Part shown: in pieces, positions 48,245 to 64,000 of the stretch | Layout: every line of letters begins with the position of its first letter | How positions within the stretch are numbered: the stretch's first letter is position 1 | NCBI GenBank assembly: GCA_032358165.1 | Contig: JAALGY010000052.1 | Coordinates: forward strand, 1,612,001-1,676,000 | Source of the DNA: Diplosphaera chodatii | Lineage: Eukaryota > Chlorophyta > Trebouxiophyceae > Prasiolales > Stichococcaceae | Reading direction: 5' to 3' | Length of the DNA stretch: 64,000 bases | Made by a program: the position numbers and the translations under genes | Notes under the pieces: generated by a model | Seen by the model: only the letters and a program-made list of their open reading frames with translations | The model's database searches: none | What the model was told of the DNA's origin: nothing

Positions 48245-49460
48245 GCTGCCCCGCTGACAGCGGTCGGCGCGGCCACAGTGCAGCGGCAGCCACAGCAGCA
48301 GCAGCACACCAGCTGCCCTGGCTCTGGCGGCAGCCGCACCGCATCCTGTGGTGGCCCGGCCGCGGGCAGCGCCGCCTCCAGAGGCATTCTGGCGGCGGCG
48401 CCCGGCCCACACGCAGAGCCCCTGTAGCGGCAGCCACGCAGCAGTCTGGCGTGAGCCCGCGTTCCGCAGCGCACACACATATGACAACAGAAGATTCCAC
48501 GAGCGGGCGGCTAGGGCCTGTGGTTTGCATTTTGCATTACATGATGTCACGTCAGTGGTACAGCGCTTGGACGGATCCGGAGGGGTGTGCGAGGTGCCCC
48601 GAAGCCAGGGTTTTGGAGCCTTGCGCGCCCCGGCAGACCCATCCAGCGGCCTGTGCGCCGCGGGCATCACTGCACATTCTGCTTTTGATTGTGCATGCTT
48701 TGTTTGTCGTCGTACCCCCTGCGGGTTGCCAGGGGAGCAGCACATTGTTTCACCCGCTTTTGGGGGGCGCAGTGACTTTGTGGCCAACAGCGCCCGCTTC
48801 ACGGGGGCGCTGGCGGCGCGCAAGCCATGTGTGTTGTAGGCCCGACAGCAGTAGGATCACACCCGAGGGAGTGTCTCGGCTGGAAACACCTCATCTCAAC
48901 CCCCTCAAAGACGGCAGGGCTTTGAGGGGTTCGCTCGGCGGACTTTCGCGAAATGATTCGGACGGTGGCAACACGGAACGGGCTCATCAGTGGAACAGTA
49001 AGAGGCGGCAACATGATGGAGGCATCACCACAACGAGTGTTCTGCTGGAAGGTTTTGCACGGCAAGGCTGTAAGCGACTTATGGTCTGACACTGTCCAGA
49101 GCCAGTTGGCAACCCACAACCCTGCACAGCCATTAACACAAACCACAACAGTGCCGAACAACAATGCGGCTAAGCCTATGCTCATACATCAAACTGCTGT
49201 TGTACAAAACCTGTTGACCCTGCCAAGTAGGCTGTTGCACTTTCAGCGATTGTGGGCTGAGCCCGGGTTCATGTCCTCTGACGCCTCCGGCTGGCAGGGG
49301 GCGAGAGGCATGTGCCCCCTGACGCTGCGACTGCCGCGCTTCTCCAGCGCTGTGAGATGCCTGCACAAGGAGACCACGGCAGTCAGACACGACCGCTGAG
49401 CGCGCTCTGCAGTCTCAACCACATGTAAAGAGCTGCAGCAATGCTGCTGTCGTCAAATGG
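48245..49460. other. Convergent 3' region without recognised gene
   Basis: About 1.2 kb between the 3' ends of the cold-shock protein and the glutaminase. The first 500 bases are GC-rich and give long open frames in several phases, but codon content is unlike the neighbours and no motif appears. Possible poly(A) motifs TGTAA occur at about 49071 and 49424 on the plus strand, both far from the cold-shock stop. Confidence 0.4.
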
Positions 49461-49604
49461 TCACTTGGCGGGGTTCGGCATCAGGCGCCGGCCACGGCGG
49501 CGGGACTGGGCGTGCCGCTCCCGCGATGGCTGCTGCAGCTCCGCCTTTAGCGCGTCCTCGATGGCTGCCGTCTGCATCAGCATGGACCGGGAAACATGGA
49601 CGAC

Positions 49605-49640
<36 letters not shown>

Positions 49641-52600
49641 GCAGCAAGGGAAGCAGTATGCAGCTGGGGGCCTGTGCAGTAGGGGCTCCGGGGAAGACAT
49701 GCACGCATGGCTTGCATGCAGGGCGCCACACCTCCCGGGCGCGCTGCTCCTGGTACAGGTCCTCGCTGCTGGGCGGCCCGAGGCCCGCGCGGTCCAGGAT
49801 GGCCCCGGGGCTGTGGCCGGCGATGTCGATCTGCGGCGCTGCATCCGTCTCCAGCAGCTGGGACTGCAGCAGAATCCTCGAGCTCAACCCTCTGCCAGTG
49901 GTGCTTGTGCTCAAGACCTCCTGGGCGTGCGGCGATGGTAGTACTGCAAAACGTCGGCTGGAATGTGCGTCCAGACAGCTGTGTCGGAATGACGTCTTGA
50001 TCGCACCTGCCACTCGAAGATCTTCAGCTCCACAACGGTAGGTGGCACATTGAGCGCCGCCGCCACACGCCCCAGCACATCCACCTCTGCGTCCTGCATC
50101 ACTTGGGAAACCAATGCTTGCGAGCCACAGCACACCAACACCCAGCATCCCAGTCATGAACAGGGAGCAGGGGCGCAGCACAGCCGTGTCGCAGCAACAC
50201 TCACGCGGTCACAGCGCGCTTCTTGACAGCGAATCCCCTGCGACAAGCTGTCAGTGTGGCATGGCAGCGGCACAGCGGGCGGCGAGAGGGGCCCACCGCC
50301 ATGTGGGCGTCGGCGGTGGCCATCGCAAAGGCGGCCTCCAGCAGGATGTCCCGCTCGATGTCGTCCAGGTTGCGGCACAGCCGCCGCAGCTTGGCCTCGA
50401 TGCCCTGCACGGCGCCGGCAGCACACTGTCCGAGGTGCTGCCGACGCACTGCTGCTGCCGCCATGTGTGGCAATGCGAGAAAGGACCCGCAAGTCAGGCA
50501 ATGGTATGTGTGCCCTCTGACATGCTGCACTGTGTGCAGCTGGCAGTCCGCCATCCCTGGTGCCGTGTGACTGTCTGCGGTGCAGATTCCAATCCATTTG
50601 GCAGGCCAGGGGCTCGGGCGCACCTCGACGCCCAGGCCCTGGGCGCTGCGCTTGATGTCCCGCAGGTCGTCCTCGTGCAGATCCTCCTGCAGCAGGTCCT
50701 GCGGAGCAGCAACGGCGTGACGGGTTGCGACGCCAGTTTCACGGCATGAGCAGGTTCGTCTGTCGCCCACGAACACGACCGCCAAATGCCGAGAAGCGCA
50801 GGCTTCGTGTGATGGGCCGGCGCCTGCAGGCAACCAAGGGTTGCAGCCGGGCACCTCGTGCGCCCGCTTCAGGGCGGCCATCTCCTCGTCCTTCATCCCG
50901 CCGTCGGCCTCCGCCATGGCCCACATCATCTCCAGCAGCAGCGTCCTGCACGGGCGTCAGCCACATGATCTGGGCGTGAATGGCTGATATCCTGGGTGCT
51001 CCTCAAATGTTGTCCAGGTGTGTGTATGTTGGAAACTACAGTCCCAGGACCTGTGTGAGCAGCATGCCGCCAGCAGATCTGCAAACCTCAGTGCGCAGAA
51101 CCTGCATGCAGCTTCGGCACTGTTTGTGGCCATACAAAGCAGGGCCGCACTGGAACTTGAGGGCATGGACGTCGCCGTTGCGGATGGCGAAGCGCAGGTT
51201 GGACAGCTCCATCTCACGCTGCGTGTTGACGCTGAAGCGCGGGTCCCTCTTGCAGCCCGTGTGCCTGATCAAGTTGAGGAAATATGATCAAAATGTACCC
51301 GACATTGAACAGCAGAAATGTTGCGCATGGCCAGCGTGGAATGACGTTGGCATCCCGTGTTCAAGCGAGAGGCAGAGGTAGAGCTGTAGGCATTGCGGTG
51401 CGGTGCGCACATGGCGGAGATGCTGTCGTAGACGTGGAACGTGAAGCAGTCGACGACCATGTGGTTGAACTTCACACCCCTGCGCACGCACGCCCCAGCA
51501 GGCTGTTGCTGCTGCTGGGCTGCTTCAGGCCAAACTCACACAGCGGCTCCTGCACAGGCAGCATCGGATGCATATGGACTTGACCAGCCGGGCAGCGGCG
51601 CCTGCCGCCCGCACCTGACGCTGTTGCCGAAGCTGTCGAGGCGGGGCGAGAAGGTGGCGAGGCCCAGCACGTCGGGCACGATGCTGATGACGATGCCCGA
51701 GACGCCCGACTTGGCGGGCAGCCCGATCTCGTACAGGAACTGGCCGCTGGCGTCGTACATGCCGCACGACGTCATGTTGGACAGCATCTGGGCAGTGACA
51801 GGACCACAGTACTTTAGCATTGTGTAAGGTAAGACATGGCGTAGTGTGGTTGGTCTGGGCTGGCAGGGCATTATCAGGAACATGCGACTGAGCACCGCAG
51901 CCATTGATGCAGTAGCACGTCAGAGCTCACGCGCTTGACGGTGTCTGATGTGAACACCTCCTCGTTCGTCAGGGGGCAGACGCCACCATTGGCCAGCGTG
52001 GCCGCGACAACTGACATGATCCTGCACGTAGCCTGCACAGCACATGCAGCGCTTTTGAAATGACATGAACACAGTTGCGGAAATGAGGATCTGCATACAC
52101 CAGACGCTGCATCCGGACACATCGCTGGAAAACCAAAACCTCACTTAATGAAGGATACAACAGACTGAATTCAACCCTCACCTGGATGGAGCAGAGCGAG
52201 AAGTAATAGTCTGTCATCTTTTCCAAGGTGACATCAGGAGGCAGGCCTCGCCGCGCCTGCAGACATCATTGTCGGATCACAGGGCAGTGTCAGGTGAGAT
52301 TGCAATTACCGTTGTGTACTGCTCACGGGGTTCCACCTTGATGAAGAAGGCGAGCGCAAAGTTGTTGCTGGCGGTGCTCTTCTCTGCTTCCATCGTCTCC
52401 TTGCTGAACTTGATCTGCCGTGCACACATGGCATGCTCAGCCTTGGGCATCTGTGTCATAGCGACTCGACAAACGTACATGATGCTGTTTCTGTCAATAT
52501 ATTTGGTTTGACGCTGGACTCTGTCTGCTACCTCTGCAGCAGCTCAGGGCGCACAACTGACAGCGGTTGTACTCACCTCACCGATGTTACCGCTCAGCTG

Positions 52601-54584
52601 GGACCACATGTCCATGGTGTGCTGCAGCAGCTCCGAGACGCTCTTGTCGGGGTGGCCGGACGCCAACACACCGGCAGTCATGATGGCGCCGACATTCACG
52701 CACATGTTGTGGGGCCTGCAGGGCAGAAGCCATGCGCATGCTGTGAGGAACATAGTTTCAGCTGCGCGTACCATCACACATGAAAGTGGCAGCGGAGGAA
52801 TGCAGTCCATGCAGAGCGGGTCAACCACCTTTTGTCTGGCAGGCAGATGATCGCATTGAAGGGCTGCCCACTTGGCTCCATGCCTGCAGTGCCAACGTTG
52901 TCCAGCATCACAGCTACACATGTGCTGCTGGGTGATGTTGACGCTGCCCAAGCTGAGATGCAAATCAGGCCTGCGCTGCAGGAGCAGGGTGGAAAGCTGC
53001 AGGGTGGGTAGGTGGCCCACCGACAAACGAGTGCACGAAGTCCTCCCCACGCTCTGCAAGCGCCATGCCGTACGTGACGGGCTTGGACGTGCTTTGGATG
53101 CTGAAGTAGTCGTCCACGTCGCCGTGCGCAAACATTTGGCCGTCCACAGTGCAGGCGGCCACGCCCCACTTCTCAGGGTCGGCGTCCCTGCAAGCAGGCA
53201 GCACGGTGACGCCTCTGCACCATAGCAGATTTGCAGAAGTTGCTTCCAGGAGAGCGTCTACAGCTGATTTGCATGTCCATTGGCTGATTGTTGCTGCGGG
53301 TGCACATGGGCGTGCAGAAGCAGCAGGCAGGGGGGTGCGCACCGCAGCGGCGGGATGTAGTCGGCGTTCTTGCCGGAGGTGTCGGGCGACGCCAGCAGCG
53401 CCAGCGCCGACAGGTCGTCGCAGAAGGTCATGAAGTCGGGCACCACCAGCTGCTGCCGAAGCAGCTTGATCATGAACCTCAGGTTGGGCCTGCAAGTGCA
53501 GACCATCAGCTTTGGGCCAAGTCGCATCTGCTGAGGGCCTCTTCCTTGGATAGGATGTTGCCGGTTGGCCACATGGTCCTGTGGTGCAGTGCAGGTGGCG
53601 GAGGAAACTGCACCTGACAATGCGACGGAACGCGGCTGGGCTGAGCGGCCTGCCACCCTTGCCGGCATGCTTCTTGAGCTCTTTCATAGACAGCGCAATG
53701 CGCTCGTCCTCCAGCCGCACCCCCGACTCCTTGATCAGCTCCTGCAGGCCTGTGTCCACCACACAGCCAATCTGCATACGTGCACAAATGCACCATGATC
53801 CGCAGCCGCCCGTCGGTGAGCGATGGCATGCACCAACTCAAGTGCAGTGGAGAGCTTTCGACATGGAGCAGCATTGCGATGCGACACATGGTAGCCGGGT
53901 TGGCCGCGGAGTGGAGGCTGACCTTCGGCGGAGGGCGTGCTGTCCGTGTCATGCGCCCACATGAGCAGCTTCGCGTACAGGGCGTCGAAGCTGACACTGG
54001 TGGAATCATCGTGCGCCTGCTCAGACGACCGCAGCCCGAATGAACATCGGACCATGGGCTGACTGCAAGTTCTGACATGCCGGCTCCTGCTTGATCAGGG
54101 TCGCCCGAGCTCGCGTGGTTTTTGCTCATTGCACAGTCCGGAGAGTCCTGACGAATGGTCTACCTTGTGGCTGCCCACGATGCTTTTCTCATTGCTGCCG
54201 GCAGGCTTCAAGGCCTTGTGGCTACTGCCGCCTGCACTGTGTTCTGATGCATCGCTGTACTCCCGGCGGCCATGGCCCAGCGGCTGCAGCGCGTCCCACG
54301 TCAGCGCAGCGCTGCCGGCACTGTGATGCTCTTGGCCATCTGATGGTCTGTCTGTGGCAGCTGCTGCACCTTCTGACGCCTCCCCTTCCGTGTTGGGCAC
54401 GCCGCCATCGGACTCTTTCTGCCTTGCAGGATGAACAGCACAACCGCCATGTCACTGCGCGCCCACGACCTGGACCTAGAGATCAGCAGTGCATCTCAGC
54501 GTCATCGAAACACAGACCGCAGTCAGTGGAACCATACCTCGGTATGCCGTCGCTGTTCTGTGCGTCTGGCATTGCTCGGACCAT
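49461..54584 (-). CDS. Glutaminase with C-terminal TerB-like domain
   Basis: Serine-type glutaminase (bacterial GlsA, animal GLS) hydrolysing glutamine to glutamate and ammonia. The proposed start (MVRAMPDAQNSDGIP, 54538-54584) splices in phase to a Ser/Gly-rich exon at 54164-54422. The family's N-terminal helical domain follows (IGCVVDTGLQELIKESGVRL), then the catalytic core: PDFMTFCDDLSAL, WGVAACTVDGQMFAHGD, FSIQSTSKPVTYGMAL with the Ser-x-x-Lys pair, NVGAIMTAG, FALAFFIK, VVAATLANGGVCPLT, SCGMYDASGQF, GLPAKSGVSGIV and DSFGNSV. Animal enzymes then carry ankyrin repeats. Here, after RFAIRNGDVHALKFQ, the exons encode MMWAMAEADGGMKDEEMAAL and AFAMATADAHMADAEVD, a TerB-like helical pair. The end is a basic tail, QSRRRGRRLMPNPAK. 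Land plants generally lack this enzyme. The intron at about 53772-53922 does not phase cleanly in my model, so that junction is uncertain. Confidence 0.9.
49606..49638 (-). repeat. (CTG)11 microsatellite in the last glutaminase intron
   Basis: Eleven perfect units, reading CAG on the plus strand and CTG in the direction of transcription. They lie 35-67 bases upstream of the acceptor of the last exon (49461-49571), where the branch point and pyrimidine tract are expected. Confidence 0.9.
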
Positions 54585-55302
54585 GGTGCACACGCTCAGC
54601 AGCGCGGTGCCCTGCCTGGCGATCAGCAGTGACACATGTCAATTCCGGACAACACAGGCATGGATTCGCAAGCACTTGATGCCTCAAGTATCAGGAGATA
54701 GCCTCGATCAGGACGCACGCCACATTAGACAACGGCTTCACCAACCTGTGCAATGTGATCTGTACACCGCTTCCGGTGTTTCGAGGCAGACGACACTCTA
54801 TGCTGGACTCGTGAATTACAACTGCTCCAAGCTAACTGAGTGTCGATCAGCGTGACGCTGGTGCGGGTAGGTGCACCACATGCATGCACGCTTTAGTGTG
54901 ATCGATGTGCGATGTCACCGCACAGGTATTATCTGACGCTGCAGTAACACTAATGTTGCACTTCTGCACTTGCGGGGAACGTGGCCGCGTGCGGTCTGGC
55001 ATATGCCTCAGATCATTTCCGTTCAGGCGCAGCTTACGCATGCGTGACCTGGCAACATGGAAGCCGGAAGGTGGAGTCGCTATATGGAGTACGCCCGCGT
55101 CCCATAGAGCCACACTTACAGTCCCGCCCGTGCAACTGATCACCAGCTGCAAGCTCCTGTGGTACACCCAGACTTGCACCCCCACATTGCCAACGCCCTC
55201 CCACGTTACTAGCACCGAGCACCTCCTGCCGGACGATAGTTGCCCAGCAAGCTCGCTTCTGTACAGCAAGTGCCCTTCGCAGTTGCAGTCAAGCGCAACA
55301 GG
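54585..55302. other. Divergent promoter region, glutaminase and PAM2 protein
   Basis: About 720 bases between two divergent starts. No TATA box, repeat or extra gene is evident. Confidence 0.45.
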
Positions 55303-56124
55303 ATGCCGTTCACCCTCAACCCATTTGCCCCGGAGTTCGTCAGCCCGTCCTCAAGCCCAGTGGCCGACTCGTACATGCAGCAGGCGAAGCCGCAGATGCC
55401 GCAGCAGAGCACAGCCGATGACTGGGAGCTTGAGGTGAGGAGAGTCTGTCGTAAGGCTCCTATAGCAAGCTCGCGCCTATCAAGCAGTGTAGCAGGCGCA
55501 CCGCAGCGCGGAGCAGCTGTTGGATCTGGACCAGCACATTTTGTGCTCGTCCGCTGTGCCTCGGCCCTGGTGTCGGGGCCAGGATCGGCACCCGATTTGG
55601 CCACAGCGCAATCTGCGTGCTGACACTGCAGCGGAGTCAGATCGGCAAGATCGCAGCTCGGCTCGGGCCCAAAGGGCGTAGGATGCTTGGCCAGTGATAC
55701 AACAGGTTCGTTGCTCTGGTTGCCGCGCTGTGTGAACCTGTGGTTCGGTGTTTGCGGTCCCCCAGCTGCTGACATCGCCTTGCGTTGCACCTGGGCAGCC
55801 CTCGATGCAGTGAATGCAAAGCAGTGTACCGGCGCGGCTTGAGTGCCCACAAACGTGTCGTTGTGTCCTGAGAAAGGTTGCCCCCTGCATCAGGCTGGTT
55901 GATGGTGCCTGTGGCTGCACCAACTGCAGAGTTGTGGTGTGCGCCCTAGAGCTCTGACCTTGATCTGACTGCCACCTCAGTCAGCATGCTATGTTCTCCT
56001 TCGTCTGCAGGCCAATGTCAGCGAGCACGATTTGGAGGAGCTTGAGGAGTCGGAGGCCTGGATTGCGCTGCAGTGCGACTTTGCAGAGTGGGAGGCTGAG
56101 CAGGAGGCGCTCCTGCTGCAGTGA
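55303..56124 (+). CDS. Small PAM2-motif protein (ERD15/CID1-like)
   Basis: Two exons, 55303-55434 and 56011-56124, join in phase 0 to give 81 residues. The N terminus MPFTLNPFAPEFVSPSS holds the PAM2 motif (Leu-Asn-Pro-x-Ala-Pro-x-Phe-Val) that binds the MLLE domain of poly(A)-binding protein. A short acidic C-terminal half follows (SEHDLEELEESEAWIALQ, EWEAEQEALLLQ). Plant ERD15/CID1 and related proteins share this layout of a PAM2 motif at the very start and an acidic remainder. A role in mRNA translation or stability through poly(A)-binding protein is inferred from the motif. The start is well placed because PAM2 sits immediately after it. Confidence 0.85.
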
Positions 56125-57074
56125 CAGCGTCCCCACGGCATGCCCCGTCGCCAGGCGGCGCGTGTGCCACGATCATGCCCAGGCAGATGCACGAACGCGT
56201 AGACAGCTCAGCCTAGAACAGCAATGAAGCGAATAAATCCTCCTGGAAAGTCCACGAGGAAGCGGGAGTGGCAGTTTCACCAAAGGCAGGCAATTACAAT
56301 GACAAAACCTCAGATGAATGACTGAACAGGCTTCTGGGGCGATTGTGACGAGCGATCTTCTGTACAGATGGCGGCTTGCGCCCGAGGACAGTGTACACAA
56401 ACCTTTGATGCCAACATTCCGTGTCCTGAGAGAGTGTGGCCATAGCGGCAGTGGTTTCGTCTGTGCTTGTTGAGCAGCATCATTGTCGCAGTCGTGCTTT
56501 CAGATGGACACGGGTCGAATTGCTACTTGTGTGGACGTTGCTGTAAAGGCTGGGCGCTTCTGCATGGGCTCATTGCAAACAAACTGGAATGCATGTGAAT
56601 ACCACCATCACAGTAGTCTTGAACAAGTACAAGTGTGCTGTCTCACACTCTCGACAACACCTCCAGCACCTCCACGCATCACAATGACGGTAGCTTCAAG
56701 TGCTTTTCCCGTCCGTGAAGACGCACATGTGCAGGTGAGACAATCAGGTGCATCACAGATTGCACACGTATCAGGGCTCAAATGTCAGGAGTAAAGAATG
56801 TGGATCGTTCACACCCTGCTGCTGCACTCTCACGACTGGGTACAGCTGCTCAACCAGCACACGCCATGGTCAGACGGCAACCGTCTGTGCCGACAGCATG
56901 CTGCGCCGGCGGCGCTATAGGCGCTGGGACAGCACCTAGTGTCTGTGCTGGCATCCGTCCGGCCTCTCGGCTTGCATGTGGCATGGCACAGCCCGTCAGA
57001 CAGCGTGGCAAGCTGACGTAAACCGCTGCAGCTGCCAGGCGGCTGGTGCCGTGCCAGAGGCGACTCGGCACAGA
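56125..57074. other. Convergent 3' region between PAM2 protein and beta-amylase
   Basis: Nearly 1 kb with the two 3' untranslated regions. A TGTAA at about 56541 on the plus strand could end the PAM2 transcript. No coding sequence is supported. Confidence 0.4.
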
Positions 57075-62918
<5,844 letters not shown>

Positions 62919-64000
62919 CCCGGCGGGCGCCGCGGGGGTGGGGGCGGTGTGCTGCCGCAGCCGGCACCACGAGCAACTGCGGCAGCAAGGGCCCGGTCCC
63001 GCGTGTTACCATATCTGGTCGAGCAGCGCTGCCTGATCACTACCCATGCGCCGACTGCCCCGGCTCGCGGCAGGTGCCGTATATGACAAAGCGATCCGGT
63101 TCAAACAACCTATTGGCGGACCGCGGGCAGCGGCAAGCTGGCTGACGAACAGCAGCCGTTTCGTAGCATGCAAGATCGCGAGCACTTCGCACGATCGTGG
63201 CCGCGTCCAATGTCGGCCGGTGCCTGCAGCGCAGCAGCGGTGCTTGCAGCCGGCTGGTCGCCGTCCAAGAGGGCAGGGGACAGAAAATATCATTTTGCGA
63301 ATATCGAGGACCGCAGCCTCGTGTGCGGCTTTCATCACAGACCCTGCAAAATGGCTGGAAGCCTTTGCCCCGGCGCCCCAGACGGCCAGTCCACGGCGCA
63401 TACCGCAACAGACACCTGTGCTGCAACGGACTGCAGTGACAGGCTGACACACATGAGCAGCGCTGGCGGTTTGGCGTGGCCTGACACCAGCGACTAGCAA
63501 GCTGTTGCAAGACCAGGCCGGTTGCTGCCGGACCAAGCAGCAGTCAGGTGGGCCTCTTCACCGACCGCCCACCTTGCTTGACGCATCTGTCAGACATGCC
63601 GCTGGGGCCCAAGCGCCCCGGCACGCCCGTCATGAACTCACTCGACATGCTCCAGGGCAACGCAGCCTCATGCATCGGCAACAGTTCGGCACCTTTCGCA
63701 CGCGTGACAGGCCTCGCACTAGAATCATCTGGGTCGGATGCTGCTGGGCAATGCACATCCTGGCACGGGCTGTGTGGTGGGCTCGTGTTGTGCTTGTTGG
63801 CCTCAACTATGCAGAGTAGCTTTCCAGAATCGGCCCGGCGCCTCTCACGGTTTTGACGCGAGGACAACAGCGTGAATTTTGGGCTGTAATGGGCTGCTGC
63901 GGTGCATGTGTGACAGCATCGCTGACACGGGCAGCTGTATGCAGAATGGCGCGACAGACATGGCATGCATCTGGCTTTCTGCTGACCCGACCTGGCTGCG
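62919..64000. other. Upstream region of beta-amylase, no gene recognised
   Basis: Just over 1 kb at the window edge. It holds the beta-amylase leader and promoter. Open frames of 100-175 codons exist on both strands (for example around 63540-63960) but share no motif with known families and look like chance frames in GC-rich DNA. A gene beginning beyond the window cannot be excluded. Confidence 0.4.

Noticed and set aside
48097..49089. A 330-codon open frame on the plus strand.
   Set aside because: It overlaps the last cold-shock exon in another frame and continues into its 3' untranslated region. No motif or splice support.

Overview
This window reads as nuclear DNA of a green alga (Chlorophyta). 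Genes are GC-rich and broken into many short exons. Introns of about 80-250 bases mostly start GT and end in CTGCAG or TGCAG. The gene set joins plastid and plant-type genes (glutamate-1-semialdehyde aminomutase, beta-amylase, a plant-type N-anchored cytochrome b5, a RING-tailed sacsin, a predicted thylakoid-lumen protein) with genes that flowering plants lack (centriole protein SAS-6 and an animal/bacterial-type glutaminase). Putative TGTAA poly(A) signals after two genes fit the chlorophyte signal. No bacterial operon, phage, CRISPR array, rRNA or tRNA was found. All exon models were made by eye from frame continuity, splice signals and remembered family sequences, with no alignment or transcript data.

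Layout. 1-22.7 kb (+): most of a giant sacsin-like gene that enters the window already open, covering the end of internal repeat 1, all of repeat 2, a degenerate repeat 3 and a C-terminal C3HC4 RING. 23.3-26.1 kb (+): glycerophosphodiester phosphodiesterase. 26.8-27.5 kb (+): N-anchored cytochrome b5-like protein. 28.2-30.2 kb (-): STRAP-type WD40 protein. 31.0-34.3 kb (-): glutamate-1-semialdehyde 2,1-aminomutase, first committed plastid steps to chlorophyll and heme. 34.7-36.0 kb (+): unrecognised protein with a signal peptide. 37.2-41.0 kb (-): SAS-6. 41.5-42.7 kb (+): predicted thylakoid-lumen protein. 43.4-44.8 kb (-): Rab5-type GTPase. About 44.8-46.0 kb: an unresolved stretch. 46.6-48.2 kb (+): cold-shock-domain/zinc-knuckle glycine-rich protein. 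49.5-54.6 kb (-): glutaminase fused to a TerB-like domain. 55.3-56.1 kb (+): an 81-residue PAM2 protein. 57.1-62.9 kb (-): a roughly 1000-residue beta-amylase with large low-complexity insertions. The last kilobase holds no gene I can support.

The genes do not form one pathway or operon. Several neighbours are divergent and may share promoter regions: GSA aminomutase with the secreted protein, SAS-6 with the lumen protein, and glutaminase with the PAM2 protein. The most unusual points are the glutaminase-TerB fusion, the interrupted beta-amylase barrel, the five GC-AG introns in the sacsin gene, and CTG repeats placed just before two splice acceptors. I did not find an evident novel multi-gene system.
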